DNA of 64,000 bases from Phylloscopus collybita (Eukaryota > Chordata > Aves > Passeriformes > Phylloscopidae): positions 62,001 to 126,000 of the forward strand of contig JAJNNQ010000148.1 in the NCBI GenBank assembly GCA_027886175.1. Direction: 5' to 3'. Position numbers and translations under genes: made by a program. This document shows positions 53,301-62,112 of the stretch, one piece after another (position 1 is the stretch's first letter; every line of letters begins with the position of its first letter). Under the pieces are notes generated by a model. It was not told where the DNA came from. It did not search any database and worked only from the letters and a program-made list of their open reading frames with translations.

Positions 53301-53575
53301 TGTCTGCCCTTGTAGTGCCAAAGCCCTCCTAGAAACGGACATCAGGAACGTGGGGTGGAGACTTTGGTTTCCCTTAGAAATGGGTCACCGTTCGTGTCTA
53401 ATGCTGTCTGCCATACTCTGGGCTTATGCCTACTAAAATTCCACTAAAATTACATACAAATGAGGATATCTCCCCGATGCAATATGCCACCAGTTGGAAG
53501 TTTGTCTGCTCTTGTAGTGCCAAAAGCCTCCTAGAAACGGACATCAGGAACGTGGGGTGGAGACTTTGGTTTCCC
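50319..53575 (-). repeat. Higher-order repeat block h7 (truncated copy of h4)
   Basis: Follows 38,063-41,319 at +12,256 bp and stops at 53,575. A full block would have reached about 53,826. The array then continues with recombined monomers. Confidence 0.88.
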
Positions 53576-56500
53576 TTAGAAATGGGCCACCGTTCGTGTC
53601 TTATGCTGTCTGCCTGCCACTGGGTTTCTACGTGCTGAAATTCCATACAAATGAGGATATCTCCCCGATGCAATCAACCACCAGACGGAAGTTTGTCTGC
53701 CCTTGTACTGCCAAATGCCTCCTAAAACCTGACATCCGGTACGTGGTGTGGAGACTTTGGTTTCCCATGGAAAAGGACCGCCGTTCCCGTCTAATGCTGT
53801 CTGCCTGGCACTGTGGTTATGACTGCTGAAGTTGCATACAAATGAGGATATCTCCAAGGTGCAATCTACCACAAGGTGGAAGTTTGTCTGCCCTTGTAGT
53901 GCCAAAGGTCTCCTAGAAATGGACAGGGGGTACGTGGTGTGAAGACTTTGGTTTCCCATAGAAATGAGCCACCGTTCGTGTCTAATACTGTCTGCCTGCC
54001 ACAGGGCTTCTACCTGCTGAAATTCCATACAAATGAAGATATCTCCCCGATGCAATCAACCACCAGACGGAAGATTGTCTGCCCTTGTAGTGCCAAAGGT
54101 CTCCTAAAACCTGACATCGGGAACGTTGTGTGGAGACTTTGGTTTCCCATGGAAAAGGACCACCGTTCGTGACTAATGCTGTCTGCCTGGCACTGTAGTT
54201 AGGACTGCAGAGGTTCCATACAAATGAGGATATCTCCCAGGTGCAATCTACCACCAGGTGGAAGTTTGTCTGCCCTTGTAGTGCCAAAGGCCTCCTAGAA
54301 ACGGACAACAGGAACGTGGGGTGGAGACTTTGGTTTCCCTTAGAAATGGGCCACCGTTCGTGTCTTATGCTGTCTGCCTGCCACTGGGTTTCTACGTGCT
54401 GAAATTCCATACAAATGAGGATATCTCCCCGATGCAGTCAACCACCAGACGGAAGTTTGTCTGCCCTTGTACTGCCAAATGCCTCCTAAAACCTGACATC
54501 CGGTACGTGGTGTGGAGACTTTGGTTTCCCATGGAAAAGGACCGCCGTTCCCGTCTAATGCTGTCTGCCTGGCACTGTGGTTATGACTGCTGAAGTTGCA
54601 TACAAATGAGGATATCTCCAAGGTGCAATCTACCACAAGGTGGAAGTTTGTCTGCCCCTGTAGTGCCAAAGGTCTCCTAGAAATGGACAGCGGGTACGTG
54701 GTGTGGAGACTTTGGTTTCCCATAGAAATGAGCCACCATTCGTGTCTAATACTGTCTGCCTGCCACTGGGCTTCTTCCTACTAAAATTCCACTAAAATTC
54801 AATAGAAATGAGGATATCTCCCAGGTGCAATCGACAACCAGATGGAATTTTCTCTTCCCTTATATTGGAAAATGCCTCCTACAAAGTGACATCAGCAACG
54901 TGGGGTGGAGATTTTGGTTTCCCACGGAAAAGGGCCACCGTTCGTGTCTAATGCTGTCTGCCTGGCACTGGGGTTATGCCTGCTGAAATCCCTCACAAAT
55001 GAGGATATCTCCCAGATGGAATCTACCGCTCGTTGGAAGTTTGTCTGCCCTTGTAGTGCCAAAGGCCTCCTAAAAACTGACATCAGGAACGTGGGGTGAA
55101 GACTTTGGTTTCCCAAGGAAATGGGCCACCGTTCGTGTCTAATGCTGTCTGCCTGCCGCTGGGCTACTGCCCGCTGAAATTCCAAAGAAATTTGGAAATC
55201 TCTCTGATGCAATCAACCACCAGACGGAAGATTGTCTGCCCCTGTAGTGCCAAAGGCTTCCTAGAAACTGACATTAGGAACCTGGGGTGGAGACTTCGGT
55301 TTCCCTTGGAAATGGGCCAGCGTTCGTGTCTAATGCTGTCTGCCTGGCACTGTGGTTATGACTGCTGAAGTTCCATACAAATGAGGATATCTCCAAGGTG
55401 CAATCTACCACACGGTGGAAGTTTGTCTCCCCTTGTAGTGCCAAAGGCCTCCTAGAAACGGACATCGGTTACGTGGTGTGGAGAGTTTGGTTTCCCATAG
55501 AAATGAGCCACCGTTCCTGTCTAATGCTGTCGACCTGCCACTGGGATTCTTCCTACTAAAATTCCACTAAAATTCCATACAAATGACGATATCTCCCAGG
55601 TGAAATCGACAACGAGATGGAAGTTTCTCTGCCCTTATATTGCAAAATGCCTCCTACAAAGTGACATCAGCAACGTGGGGTGGAGATTTTGGTTTCCCAT
55701 TGAAAAGGGCCACCGTTCGTGTCTAATGCTGTCTGCTTGGCACTGGGGTTATGCCTGCTGAAATTCCTCACAAATGAGGATATCTCCCAGATGGAATCTA
55801 CCACCAGGTGGAAGTTTGTCTGCCCTCGTAGTGCCAAAGGCCTCCTAAAAACTGACATCAGGAACGTGCGGTGGAGACTTTGGTTTCCCTTAGAAATGGG
55901 CCACCGTTCGTGTCTTATGCTGTCTGCCTGCCACTGGGTTTCTACGTGCTGAAATTCCATACAAATGAGGATATCTCCCCGATGCAATCAACCACCAGAT
56001 GGAAGTTTGTCTGCCCTTGTACTGCCAAATGCCTCCTAAAACCTGACATCCGGTACGTGGTGTGGAGACTTTGGTTTCCCATGGAAAAGGACCGCCGTTC
56101 CCGTCTAATGCTGTCTGCCTGGCACTGTGGTTATGACTGCTGAAGTTGCATACAAATGAGGATATCTCCAAGGTGCAGTCTACAACAAGGTGGAAGTTTG
56201 TCTGCCCTTGTAGTGCCAAAGGTCTCCTAGAAATGGACAGCGGGTACGTGGTGTGGAGACTTTGGTTTCCCATAGAAATGAGCCACCGTTCGTGTCTAAT
56301 ACTGTCTGCCTGCCACTGGGCTTCTACCTGCTGAAATTCCATACAAATGAAGATATCTCCCCGATGCAATCAACCACCAGACGGAAGATTGTCTACCCTT
56401 GTACTTCCAAAGGTCTCCTAAAACCTGACATCGGGAACGTTGTGTGGAGACTTTGGTTTCCCATATAAAAGGACCACCGTTCGTGACTAATGCTGTCTGC

Positions 56501-57630
56501 CTGGCACTGTAGTTAGGACTGCAGAGGTTCCATACAAATGAGGATATCTCCCAGGTGCAATCTACCACCAGGTGGAAATTTGTCTGCCCTTGTAGTGCCA
56601 AAGGCCTCCTAGAAACGGACAACAGGAACGTGGGGTGGAGACTTTGGTTTCACTTAGAAATGGGCCACCGTTCGTGTCTTATGCTGTCTGCCTGGCACTG
56701 GGGTTATGCCTGCTGAAATCCCTCACAAATGAGGATATCTCCCAGATGGAATCTACCGCTCGTTGGAAGTTTGTCTACCCTTGTAGTACCAAAGGCCTCC
56801 TAAAAACTGACATCAGGAACGTGGGGTGAAGACTTTGGTTTCCCAAGGAAATGGGCCACCGTTCGTGTCTAATGCTGTCTGCCTGCCGCTGGGCTACTGC
56901 CCGCTGAAATTCCAAAGAAATTTGGAAATCTCTCTGATGCAATCAACCACCTGACGGAAGATTGTCTGCCCCTGTAGTGCCAAAGGCTTCCTAGAAACTG
57001 ACATTAGGAACCTGGGGTGGAGACTTCGGTTTCCCTTGGAAATGGGCCAGCGTTCGTGTCTAATGCTGTCTGCCTGGCACTGTGGTTATGACTGCTGAAG
57101 TTCCATACAAATGAGGGTATCTCCAAGGTGCAATCTACCACAAGGTGGAAGTTTGTCTCCCCTTTGTAGTGCCAAAGGCCTCCTAGAAACGGACATCGGT
57201 TACGTGGTGTGGAGACTTTGGTTTCCCATAGAAATGAGCCACCGTTCCTGTCTAATGCTGTCGACCTGCCACTGGGATTCTTCCTACTAAAATTCCACTA
57301 AAATTCCATACAAATGACGATATCTCCCAGGTGAAATCGACAACCAGATGGAAGTTTCTCTGCCCTTATATTGCAAAATGCCTCCTACAAAGTGACATCA
57401 GCAACGTGGGGTGGAGATTTTGGTTTCCCATTGAAAAGGGCCACCGTTCGTGTCTAATGCTGTCTGCCTGGCACTGGGGTTATGCCTGCTGAAATTCCTC
57501 ACAAATGAGGATATCTCCCAGATGGAATCTACCACCAGGTGGAAGTTTGTCTGCCCTCGTAGTGCCAAAGGCCTCCTAAAAACTGACATCAGGAACGTGC
57601 GGTGGAGACTTTGGTTTCCCATGGAAATGG
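53576..57630 (-). repeat. Mosaic higher-order region with 764-bp periodicity
   Basis: Reverse-oriented monomers of the same types as h2-h4, shuffled. A monomer with CCCTTAGAAATGGGCCACC followed by GGGTTTCTACGTGCTG recurs at starts near 53,557, 54,321 and 55,871. A hybrid form that keeps only the first half occurs near 56,635. The 53,557-54,321 and 55,871-56,635 steps are both exactly 764 bp, four times 191. The AATTTGGAAATCTCTCTGATG monomer occurs at about 55,190 and 56,920 (offset 1,730). Copies are highly similar but not identical. This is the expected outcome of repeated unequal crossover in register with the monomer. Confidence 0.85.
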
Positions 57631-58895
57631 GCCACCGTTTGTGTATAATGCTATGTTCCTGCCACTGGGCTTATGCCTAGTAAAATTCCATACAAATTAG
57701 GATATCTCCCAGATGGAGTCTTCCACCAGTTGAAAGTTTGTCTGCCCTTGTAATGCCAACGGCCTCCTACAAACTGACATCAGGAATCTGGAGAGGATGC
57801 TTTGGTTTCCCATGGAAAAGGGCCACCCTTGGTGCTTAATGCTGTCTCTTTGCCACTGGGCTTCTTCCTACTTAAATTCCACTAAAATTTCATAGAAATG
57901 AGGATATCTCCCAGGTGCAATCTACAACCAGATGGAAGATTCTCTGCCCTTGTAGTACCAAAGCCCTCCTAAAAAACTGACATCAGGAACCAGGGGTGGA
58001 GACTTTGTTTTCCCGTGGAAAAGGGCCAGCGTTCGTGTCTAATGCTGTCTGCCTGCCACTGGGCTTCTGCCTACTGAAATTCCAAAGAAATTTGGAAATC
58101 TCGCCGATGCAATCAACCACCTGATGGAAGTTTGTCTGCCCCTGTAGTGCCAAAGGCCTCCTACAAATTGACATGAGGAGCCTGGTGTGGAGACTTTGGT
58201 TTCCCATGGAAAAGGGCCAGCGTTCGTGTCTAATGCTGTCTGCCTGCCACTGGGCTTATGGCTACTGAAATTACATACAAATGAGGATATCTCCCAGATG
58301 CAATATGCCACCAGTTGGACGTTTGTCTGCTCTTGTAGTGCCAAAGGCCTCCTAAAAACGGACATCAGGAACGTGGGGTGGAGACTTTGGTTTCCCATGG
58401 AAATGGGCCATTGTTTGTGTTTAATGCTGACTACTTGCCACTGGGCTTCTGTCTACTTTAATTCCACTGAAATTCCATACAAATGAGGATATCTCCCAGA
58501 TGCAATATGCCTCCAGTTGGAAGTTTGTCTGTTCTTGTAGTGCAAAAGGCCTCCTAAAAACTGACATCAGGAAGCTGGCCTGGAGACTTTTGTTTCCCCT
58601 GGAAAAGGGCCACTATTCATGTCTAATTCTGTCTGCCTGCCGCTGGGATTCTGCGTACTAAAATTGCTCTAAAATTCTATACAAATGAGAATATCTCGCA
58701 GGTACAATCTACCCTCGGGTTGAAGTTTCTCTGCCCTTGTAGTGCCGAAGGGCTCCTATAAACTGACATCTGAAACGTAGGATGGATAATTTGGTTTCCC
58801 ATGGAAAAGGGCCACTGTTCATGCCTAATGCTGTGTGCCTGCCACTGGGTGTATGCCTGCTAAAATTCCATACAAATGAGGATATCTCGCAGATA
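57631..58895 (-). repeat. Array edge: diverged inverted monomers
   Basis: The last six or so monomers before unique DNA. They differ from the homogenised blocks. Read in reverse they follow the same monomer order as forward-arm 15,890-17,330: the TTACGTAG-type junction monomer, GGCCTGGAGAC, the CAATATGCCACC monomer, AATTTGGAAATCTCGCC, and the CCTAAAAAACTGACATC monomer. The site at 58,775-58,780 (ACGTAG, reverse of CTACGT) is the uninterrupted counterpart of the LTR insertion site. The array ends at GATATCTCGCAGA, about 58,893. Confidence 0.88.
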
Positions 58896-59168
58896 TCCCC
58901 CAGTGTCCCCTCCATAGCCCCCAATGTCTCCTCCATAGACCCTAATGTCCACTCTGGAGCTCCCAGTGTCCCCTCTGGAGCCCCCAGTGTCCCCTATGGA
59001 GCCCCCAATGTCCCCTCTGGAGCCCCCAATGTCCCCTCCATAGCCCCCAATGTCCCCTATGGAGCCCCCAATGTCTTTTCCAAAGCCCTCAATGTCCCCT
59101 ATGGAGCCCCCAATGTCCCCTGCATAGCCCCCAATGTCCCCTCCATAGCCCTCTATGTCCCCTCTAAA
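58896..59168 (+). repeat. 21-bp minisatellite, 13 copies
   Basis: Thirteen uninterrupted 21-bp units (13 x 21 = 273 bp) near the consensus GCCCCCAATGTCCCCTCCAT plus A, with a second frequent ending CTATGGA or CTCTGGA. Unit 1 begins right at the end of the last satellite monomer, and unit 13 ends at CCTCTAAA (59,168). Because 21 is divisible by 3, one frame stays open and would read as 13 seven-residue repeats (APNVPSG-like). With no supporting gene structure I treat this as a by-product. It marks the border between satellite and unique DNA. Confidence 0.95.
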
Positions 59169-59930
59169 GCCATCAGCTTAGATGGAGACTTTGAACTTCA
59201 TGTACTAATGTGCTGTGCAAATGATATGAAGAGCTGGAATTCTCAGTTATTCCTGTGCTTTTTCCAGGTCCATATCTAACCCTTGAGACTGACTTTTTTC
59301 CCTGGAAACAAATCATCTGTCATTGCAGCAAAACTGCAACTTGAACATTTGGCCAAAATGACCTTGTTCTGTGTATTTCCCAGCAACATGTGATGGGGTA
59401 CACACTGAACTGTTTTGATTCCCAGACTGTGTGTGTAAGAACAACTCTAAAAACCGAGCCAAAAGTCCCTGGCTAAAAGCTTTGTTTTATGCATTTTTCA
59501 TGCTCACCTATCTCTTATACAGGGAAGCATTTTAGGGTTTGGAGTAAAACTTGGTTTTCTTTTCTGTGTTGGTTTTTTGTTTCTATGAGCACCTTAATAG
59601 TTTCTGGTTTTGAGACCAAGCAATTACTTCACCAGGCAGATCTGCTTTCAGATCTGCTAGAGCAAACCCAAGTGTGTCCCTTTTCATAAATTTAGGAAAC
59701 TTTGAAGTTTTAGCTTTTTAAGAAACCTTTGAAGCTTCTTCTCTGGAGGAAAATGTTACTTTAGTATGAGGTACAGCTGTCTTGGAGGCTCAGTTCCTCA
59801 GCAGTGCCACTGGCTACAGATGTTTCAGCTGAGGGGTCTCGACAGGGCCCTTCAACAAAGCAATGTCATTGTAGAGTACGTAAATCCATGGCAGCGTGGG
59901 TGTGGTAACTACCACGTCTTTCTCTTTCAG
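59169..59930 (+). other. Unique, intron-like sequence upstream of the BMP3-like exon
   Basis: Non-repetitive DNA between the minisatellite and the exon. I found no sequence for the preceding part of a BMP3 mature domain (the first three cysteines of the knot) in any frame. It ends in a good splice acceptor: a TAAC core at 59,906-59,909 could serve as branch point, a pyrimidine run lies at 59,917-59,928, and AG at 59,929-59,930. The reading frame is open from 59,766 through the acceptor by chance; the residues before 59,931 do not resemble the family. Confidence 0.75.
59917..59930 (+). promoter_or_regulatory. 3' splice acceptor of the BMP3-like terminal exon
   Basis: The run TCTTTCTCTTTCAG directly precedes the point where similarity to the BMP3 family begins (GCC ATG AAG). 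The acceptor consensus is intact, so this copy is not a processed (intronless) pseudogene. Read with GCC as a whole codon, the exon begins in phase 0. Confidence 0.8.
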
Positions 59931-60122
59931 GCCATGAAGCCATCCAACCACGCCACCATCCAGAGCAGTGTGAGAGCTGTTGGAGTCGTCCCTGGCATTC
60001 CCGAGCCTTGCTGTGGGCCTGACAAGATGTCTTCTCTTAGTATCTTATTCTTTGATGAAAACAAAAACGTGGTGCTGAAGGTGTACCCCAACATGACAGT
60101 GGAGCCCTGTGCATGCAAGTAA
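59931..60122 (+). CDS. BMP3: Terminal coding exon of a BMP3-like TGF-beta family growth factor (partial)
   Basis: The exon encodes 63 residues and a TAA stop at 60,120-60,122. It forms the C-terminal half of a TGF-beta cystine-knot domain. Seen: KPSNHATIQ at residues 3-11, the adjacent cysteines C27 and C28 (the second forms the inter-chain or equivalent position in the family), and C60 and C62 of the terminal CxC. The stretches [23 protein letters not shown] and [12 protein letters not shown] match BMP3 and separate it from its paralogue GDF10, which differs in the SLSILFF segment. BMP3 is a secreted ligand that antagonises osteogenic BMP and activin-type signalling. Odd: residue 29 is Gly where the family has Val or Ala after the two cysteines; residue 13 is Ser where BMP3 has Ile; residue 59 is Pro for Ser; the last residue is Lys for Arg. 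There is no frameshift or early stop. The rest of the gene is absent from the window. It could be the true gene, a diverged paralogue, or a decaying duplicate. Confidence 0.85.
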   Translation, partial: AMKPSNHATIQSSVRAVGVVPGIPEPCCGPDKMSSLSILFFDENKNVVLKVYPNMTVEPCACK

Positions 60123-60267
60123 TGCCTTGGGAGGCCTTTTGGCAATGCTGGGGTGATTTGGCAATAAGCCTGGGTGCTGAGTGCTGCCACTCCCCTGCTC
60201 GTTGGGGAGGGGAGGTGGGCAGGAGTCTCATTGTACCTACTTTGTGTTTGCACTGCCAAACACAATG

Positions 60268-60297
60268 CATTTCCTTTGGACAAAAAAAAAGGAAATG
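60268..60297 (+). other. Short perfect inverted repeat (hairpin) in the probable 3' UTR
   Basis: CATTTCCTTT (60,268-60,277) and AAAGGAAATG (60,288-60,297) are perfect reverse complements, 10 bp each, around a 10-base A-rich loop. In RNA this would fold as a simple A/U-rich stem. It may be chance; no known element is recognised. Confidence 0.5.
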
Positions 60298-60984
60298 TAA
60301 AGAAATGCAATCAATGAGAATGGGAACAGAACGGATTCCAAGTAGCCATTCCAAGGAAAGTGAATACAAACTTAATTTGTCTGTGGTTTTGACCGAAACA
60401 CAAGGCCAGGAATGGGACCTGACCGTACCTGTTGGAAGCGAGAGGTGAAAGAAGAGTCTGGAGATTTTTGAGACTGCGCAAAGGACATAGTGATCTATTT
60501 TTGTACAAGATTTTGGAAGCAGCACAAGCTGGTAATTCCTATCTCTGTTCTAATGGTGACTAATGGCGGGGGAACACTAGAAATGCAATAGTCTTCATTT
60601 TAAAACAAAGTTTCTTGCCTTAGGTTTTAGAGTAGTACAGCAAGGTGGCAAAACAAATCTGACATCCTAAAAGCTATAGATGACCCTACCTGACCATGCA
60701 TCTCCTTGGTACAAGGTTACTCACCTTGTGTGCGAGTTCCACTGACATCTACTCTGTAATTCAGCTCTTTGGAGCCTGGCAGCCCTGGGCAGAAGAGCTG
60801 CAAACAGGACTACTGAGTGCATCACTGACTTGTGCTATGGAAACTCAGCAGGCCAGGGGTATGAAAATATCACGCTCAGTGCAGTGCCCGAATGACTTGT
60901 TCTCCACGTGTTCTAGAACATACTTGCAAATAATCTGCGGGTTGTCTCCCTGCAAGGACACTGTAACCAGATTGTGGAGTGGCC

Positions 60985-61205
60985 TCTTCCCCAGGTACCA
61001 AGCAACAGGACGAGAGGTCATAGCCTCAAGCTGCACCGGGGGAGGTTCAGGCTGGACATTAGGAAGAATTTTTTCATGGAAAGGATGGTCAGGCAGTGGT
61101 AAGGGCTGCCCAGGGAAGTGGTGGAGTCACCCTCAGTGGAGCTGTTCAGGAAAGGACTGGATGGGGCGCTCGGTGCACTGGTTTAGCTGGCAAAGTGGTG
61201 ATCTG
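60985..61205 (+). mobile_element. CR1 LINE fragment (3' region, truncated)
   Basis: Sequence typical of the 3' part of chicken repeat 1: GGACGAGAGGTCATAGCCTC, AAGCTGCACCGGGGGAGGTT, GGACATTAGGAAGAATTTTT, GGCTGCCCAGGGAAGTGGTG and GAGTCACC, in the known order and on the plus strand. The element lacks the usual 3' end with ATTCTATGAT repeats and has no reverse transcriptase sequence, so it is a short internal fragment truncated at both ends. CR1 is the dominant LINE of birds and is the main taxonomic clue. Its substitutions relative to the remembered consensus suggest an old insertion. The borders are approximate. Confidence 0.9.
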
Positions 61206-61718
61206 TTCTTCCGTGCTCTGGGGGCCCTGAACTCATCAGCAGCAGTGTCACTCCCGGGGCAGGGCTGGTCCCAAAGATAGACACCCGCAGCCAAGGAGAG
61301 GCTTATGAGTTTGCAGGATGGGTTGTTTAGTGGCTCCTTTTTCCTTGTGACACCAGCATTTTTAAATGATTTCTGGTGAAAGGTTTATCTGTGTACAGAC
61401 TGTCAATTTAAAAAAATGAAAATCAACCCCAAAAGAAAAGTCATTTTGTATACGGAAAGAAACTCTTACAGATGCTTTTCATTTATTTTATATCCATGGC
61501 CCTCCTAATGTATCCTTCTTTATCTCAGCACCCTTTAAACCATGCAGTTTTCTCTGTCAGGGCAAAGATGGCCTGCCAGGACTGTAGGGGAGATCCAGAG
61601 GACAGGTGCACCCACTGTGTGAAAGGGACGTCGTACTGCTGATTGATAAGCTTCTCTGATCTGTATTGTTTTCCTTCAGTAATACAGACGCTCTGCTCGG
61701 AACTCTGGAGAAATGTAA

Positions 61719-61724
61719 AATAAA
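61719..61724 (+). promoter_or_regulatory. AATAAA polyadenylation signal, likely end of the BMP3-like transcript
   Basis: AATAAA with a GT-rich tract downstream (CCTGTGTGG near 61,753 and a TTTG repeat at 61,792), the usual layout of a vertebrate cleavage site. Further AATAAA motifs at 62,014-62,019 and 62,088-62,093 could be alternative ends. Confidence 0.55.
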
Positions 61725-61742
61725 ATTACTTCAAAATGAAAA

Positions 61743-62112
61743 TGCACGTTCTCCTGTGTGGCATTCAGACGTTTGCAGGAACATGAATGATTTTGTTTGT
61801 TTGTTTGTGTTTGATAATATGGTTGAGAGATAGATAATTTCGGGGAGAATGATAGAGGATATCATAATATCATTTTAGGACACTTTAGGCATTTATGGTA
61901 CAAATACCCTCTAATGTCAGAAGGTTAAAAGCACTAACACCAACATGGCACCTCCTTAATTTTTAGCAGCAAAACTTGATCTTAAAACTTTGTTTTTCTG
62001 CTCCTACTAACTTAATAAAGGAGTTTATCAGCTTTTGCTGCCCTTCACTGATACTCAAGGTCCTTAAAATTGGCTCTACTGTTCTAAAATAAATACAGAT
62101 TTTAGACCTCCC
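61743..62112. other. Non-coding AT-rich DNA with alternative poly(A) signals
   Basis: Unique AT-rich sequence with a short TTTG microsatellite and AATAAA at 62,014-62,019 and 62,088-62,093. No gene is recognised. It may be distal 3' UTR. Confidence 0.5.
61792..61812 (+). repeat. (TTTG)n microsatellite
   Basis: Four to five tandem TTTG units with one interruption (TTTGTGTTTG), in AT-rich DNA. Confidence 0.85.

Larger units (their letters stand above)
40960..53575 (-). repeat. 12,256-bp super-repeat, copy B, plus a 360-bp third start
   Basis: Mirrors 28,704-41,319 at an offset of 12,256 bp. The match ends at 53,575, where the sequence switches to a different monomer type (CTTAGAAATGGGCC in place of CATAGAAATGGGCC). 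One mismatch near the end is T at 53,417 against A at 41,161. About 2.03 units are present in all. The near-identity over 12 kb means either a very recent tandem duplication or a false duplication in the assembly. Confidence 0.93.
60123..61742 (+). other. Probable 3' UTR of the BMP3-like gene
   Basis: Starts right after the TAA stop and runs to about 18 bp beyond an AATAAA at 61,719-61,724. I saw no convincing coding potential: the longest frame (60,696-61,280) runs into a CR1 transposon fragment and resembles nothing. It contains a short hairpin at 60,268-60,297 and the CR1 piece at about 60,985-61,205. The extent is inferred from the first good polyadenylation signal; no transcript evidence is available. 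Confidence 0.5.

Noticed and set aside
353..58486. Dozens of open frames of 60-160 codons in the satellite, including a recurrent 74-codon frame starting at CCATGG and beginning MGNQSLH.
   Set aside because: They occur on both strands at once and repeat with every monomer. They end wherever the 191- or 202-bp length shifts frame, and they show no codon-level constraint: substitutions and indels fall freely. They are a consequence of a repeat with few stop codons.
25811..58895. CRISPR-like array because of the regular repeats.
   Set aside because: There are no unique spacers between short repeats. The whole unit repeats, the host is a vertebrate, and the period is 191-202 bp.
58782..59279. 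165-codon open frame with 13 seven-residue APNVPSG-like repeats.
   Set aside because: It starts in satellite sequence and runs through a 21-bp minisatellite, whose unit is divisible by 3 and so stays open automatically. No promoter, splice site or homologous protein is recognised.
59766..59930. In-frame upstream extension of the BMP3-like exon from an ATG at 59,766.
   Set aside because: The 55 residues before 59,931 have no similarity to the TGF-beta family, and a strong splice acceptor lies exactly where similarity begins.
60696..61280. 194-codon open frame downstream of the exon.
   Set aside because: Its second half is the CR1 fragment and its first half resembles nothing; it is a chance open frame in a UTR.
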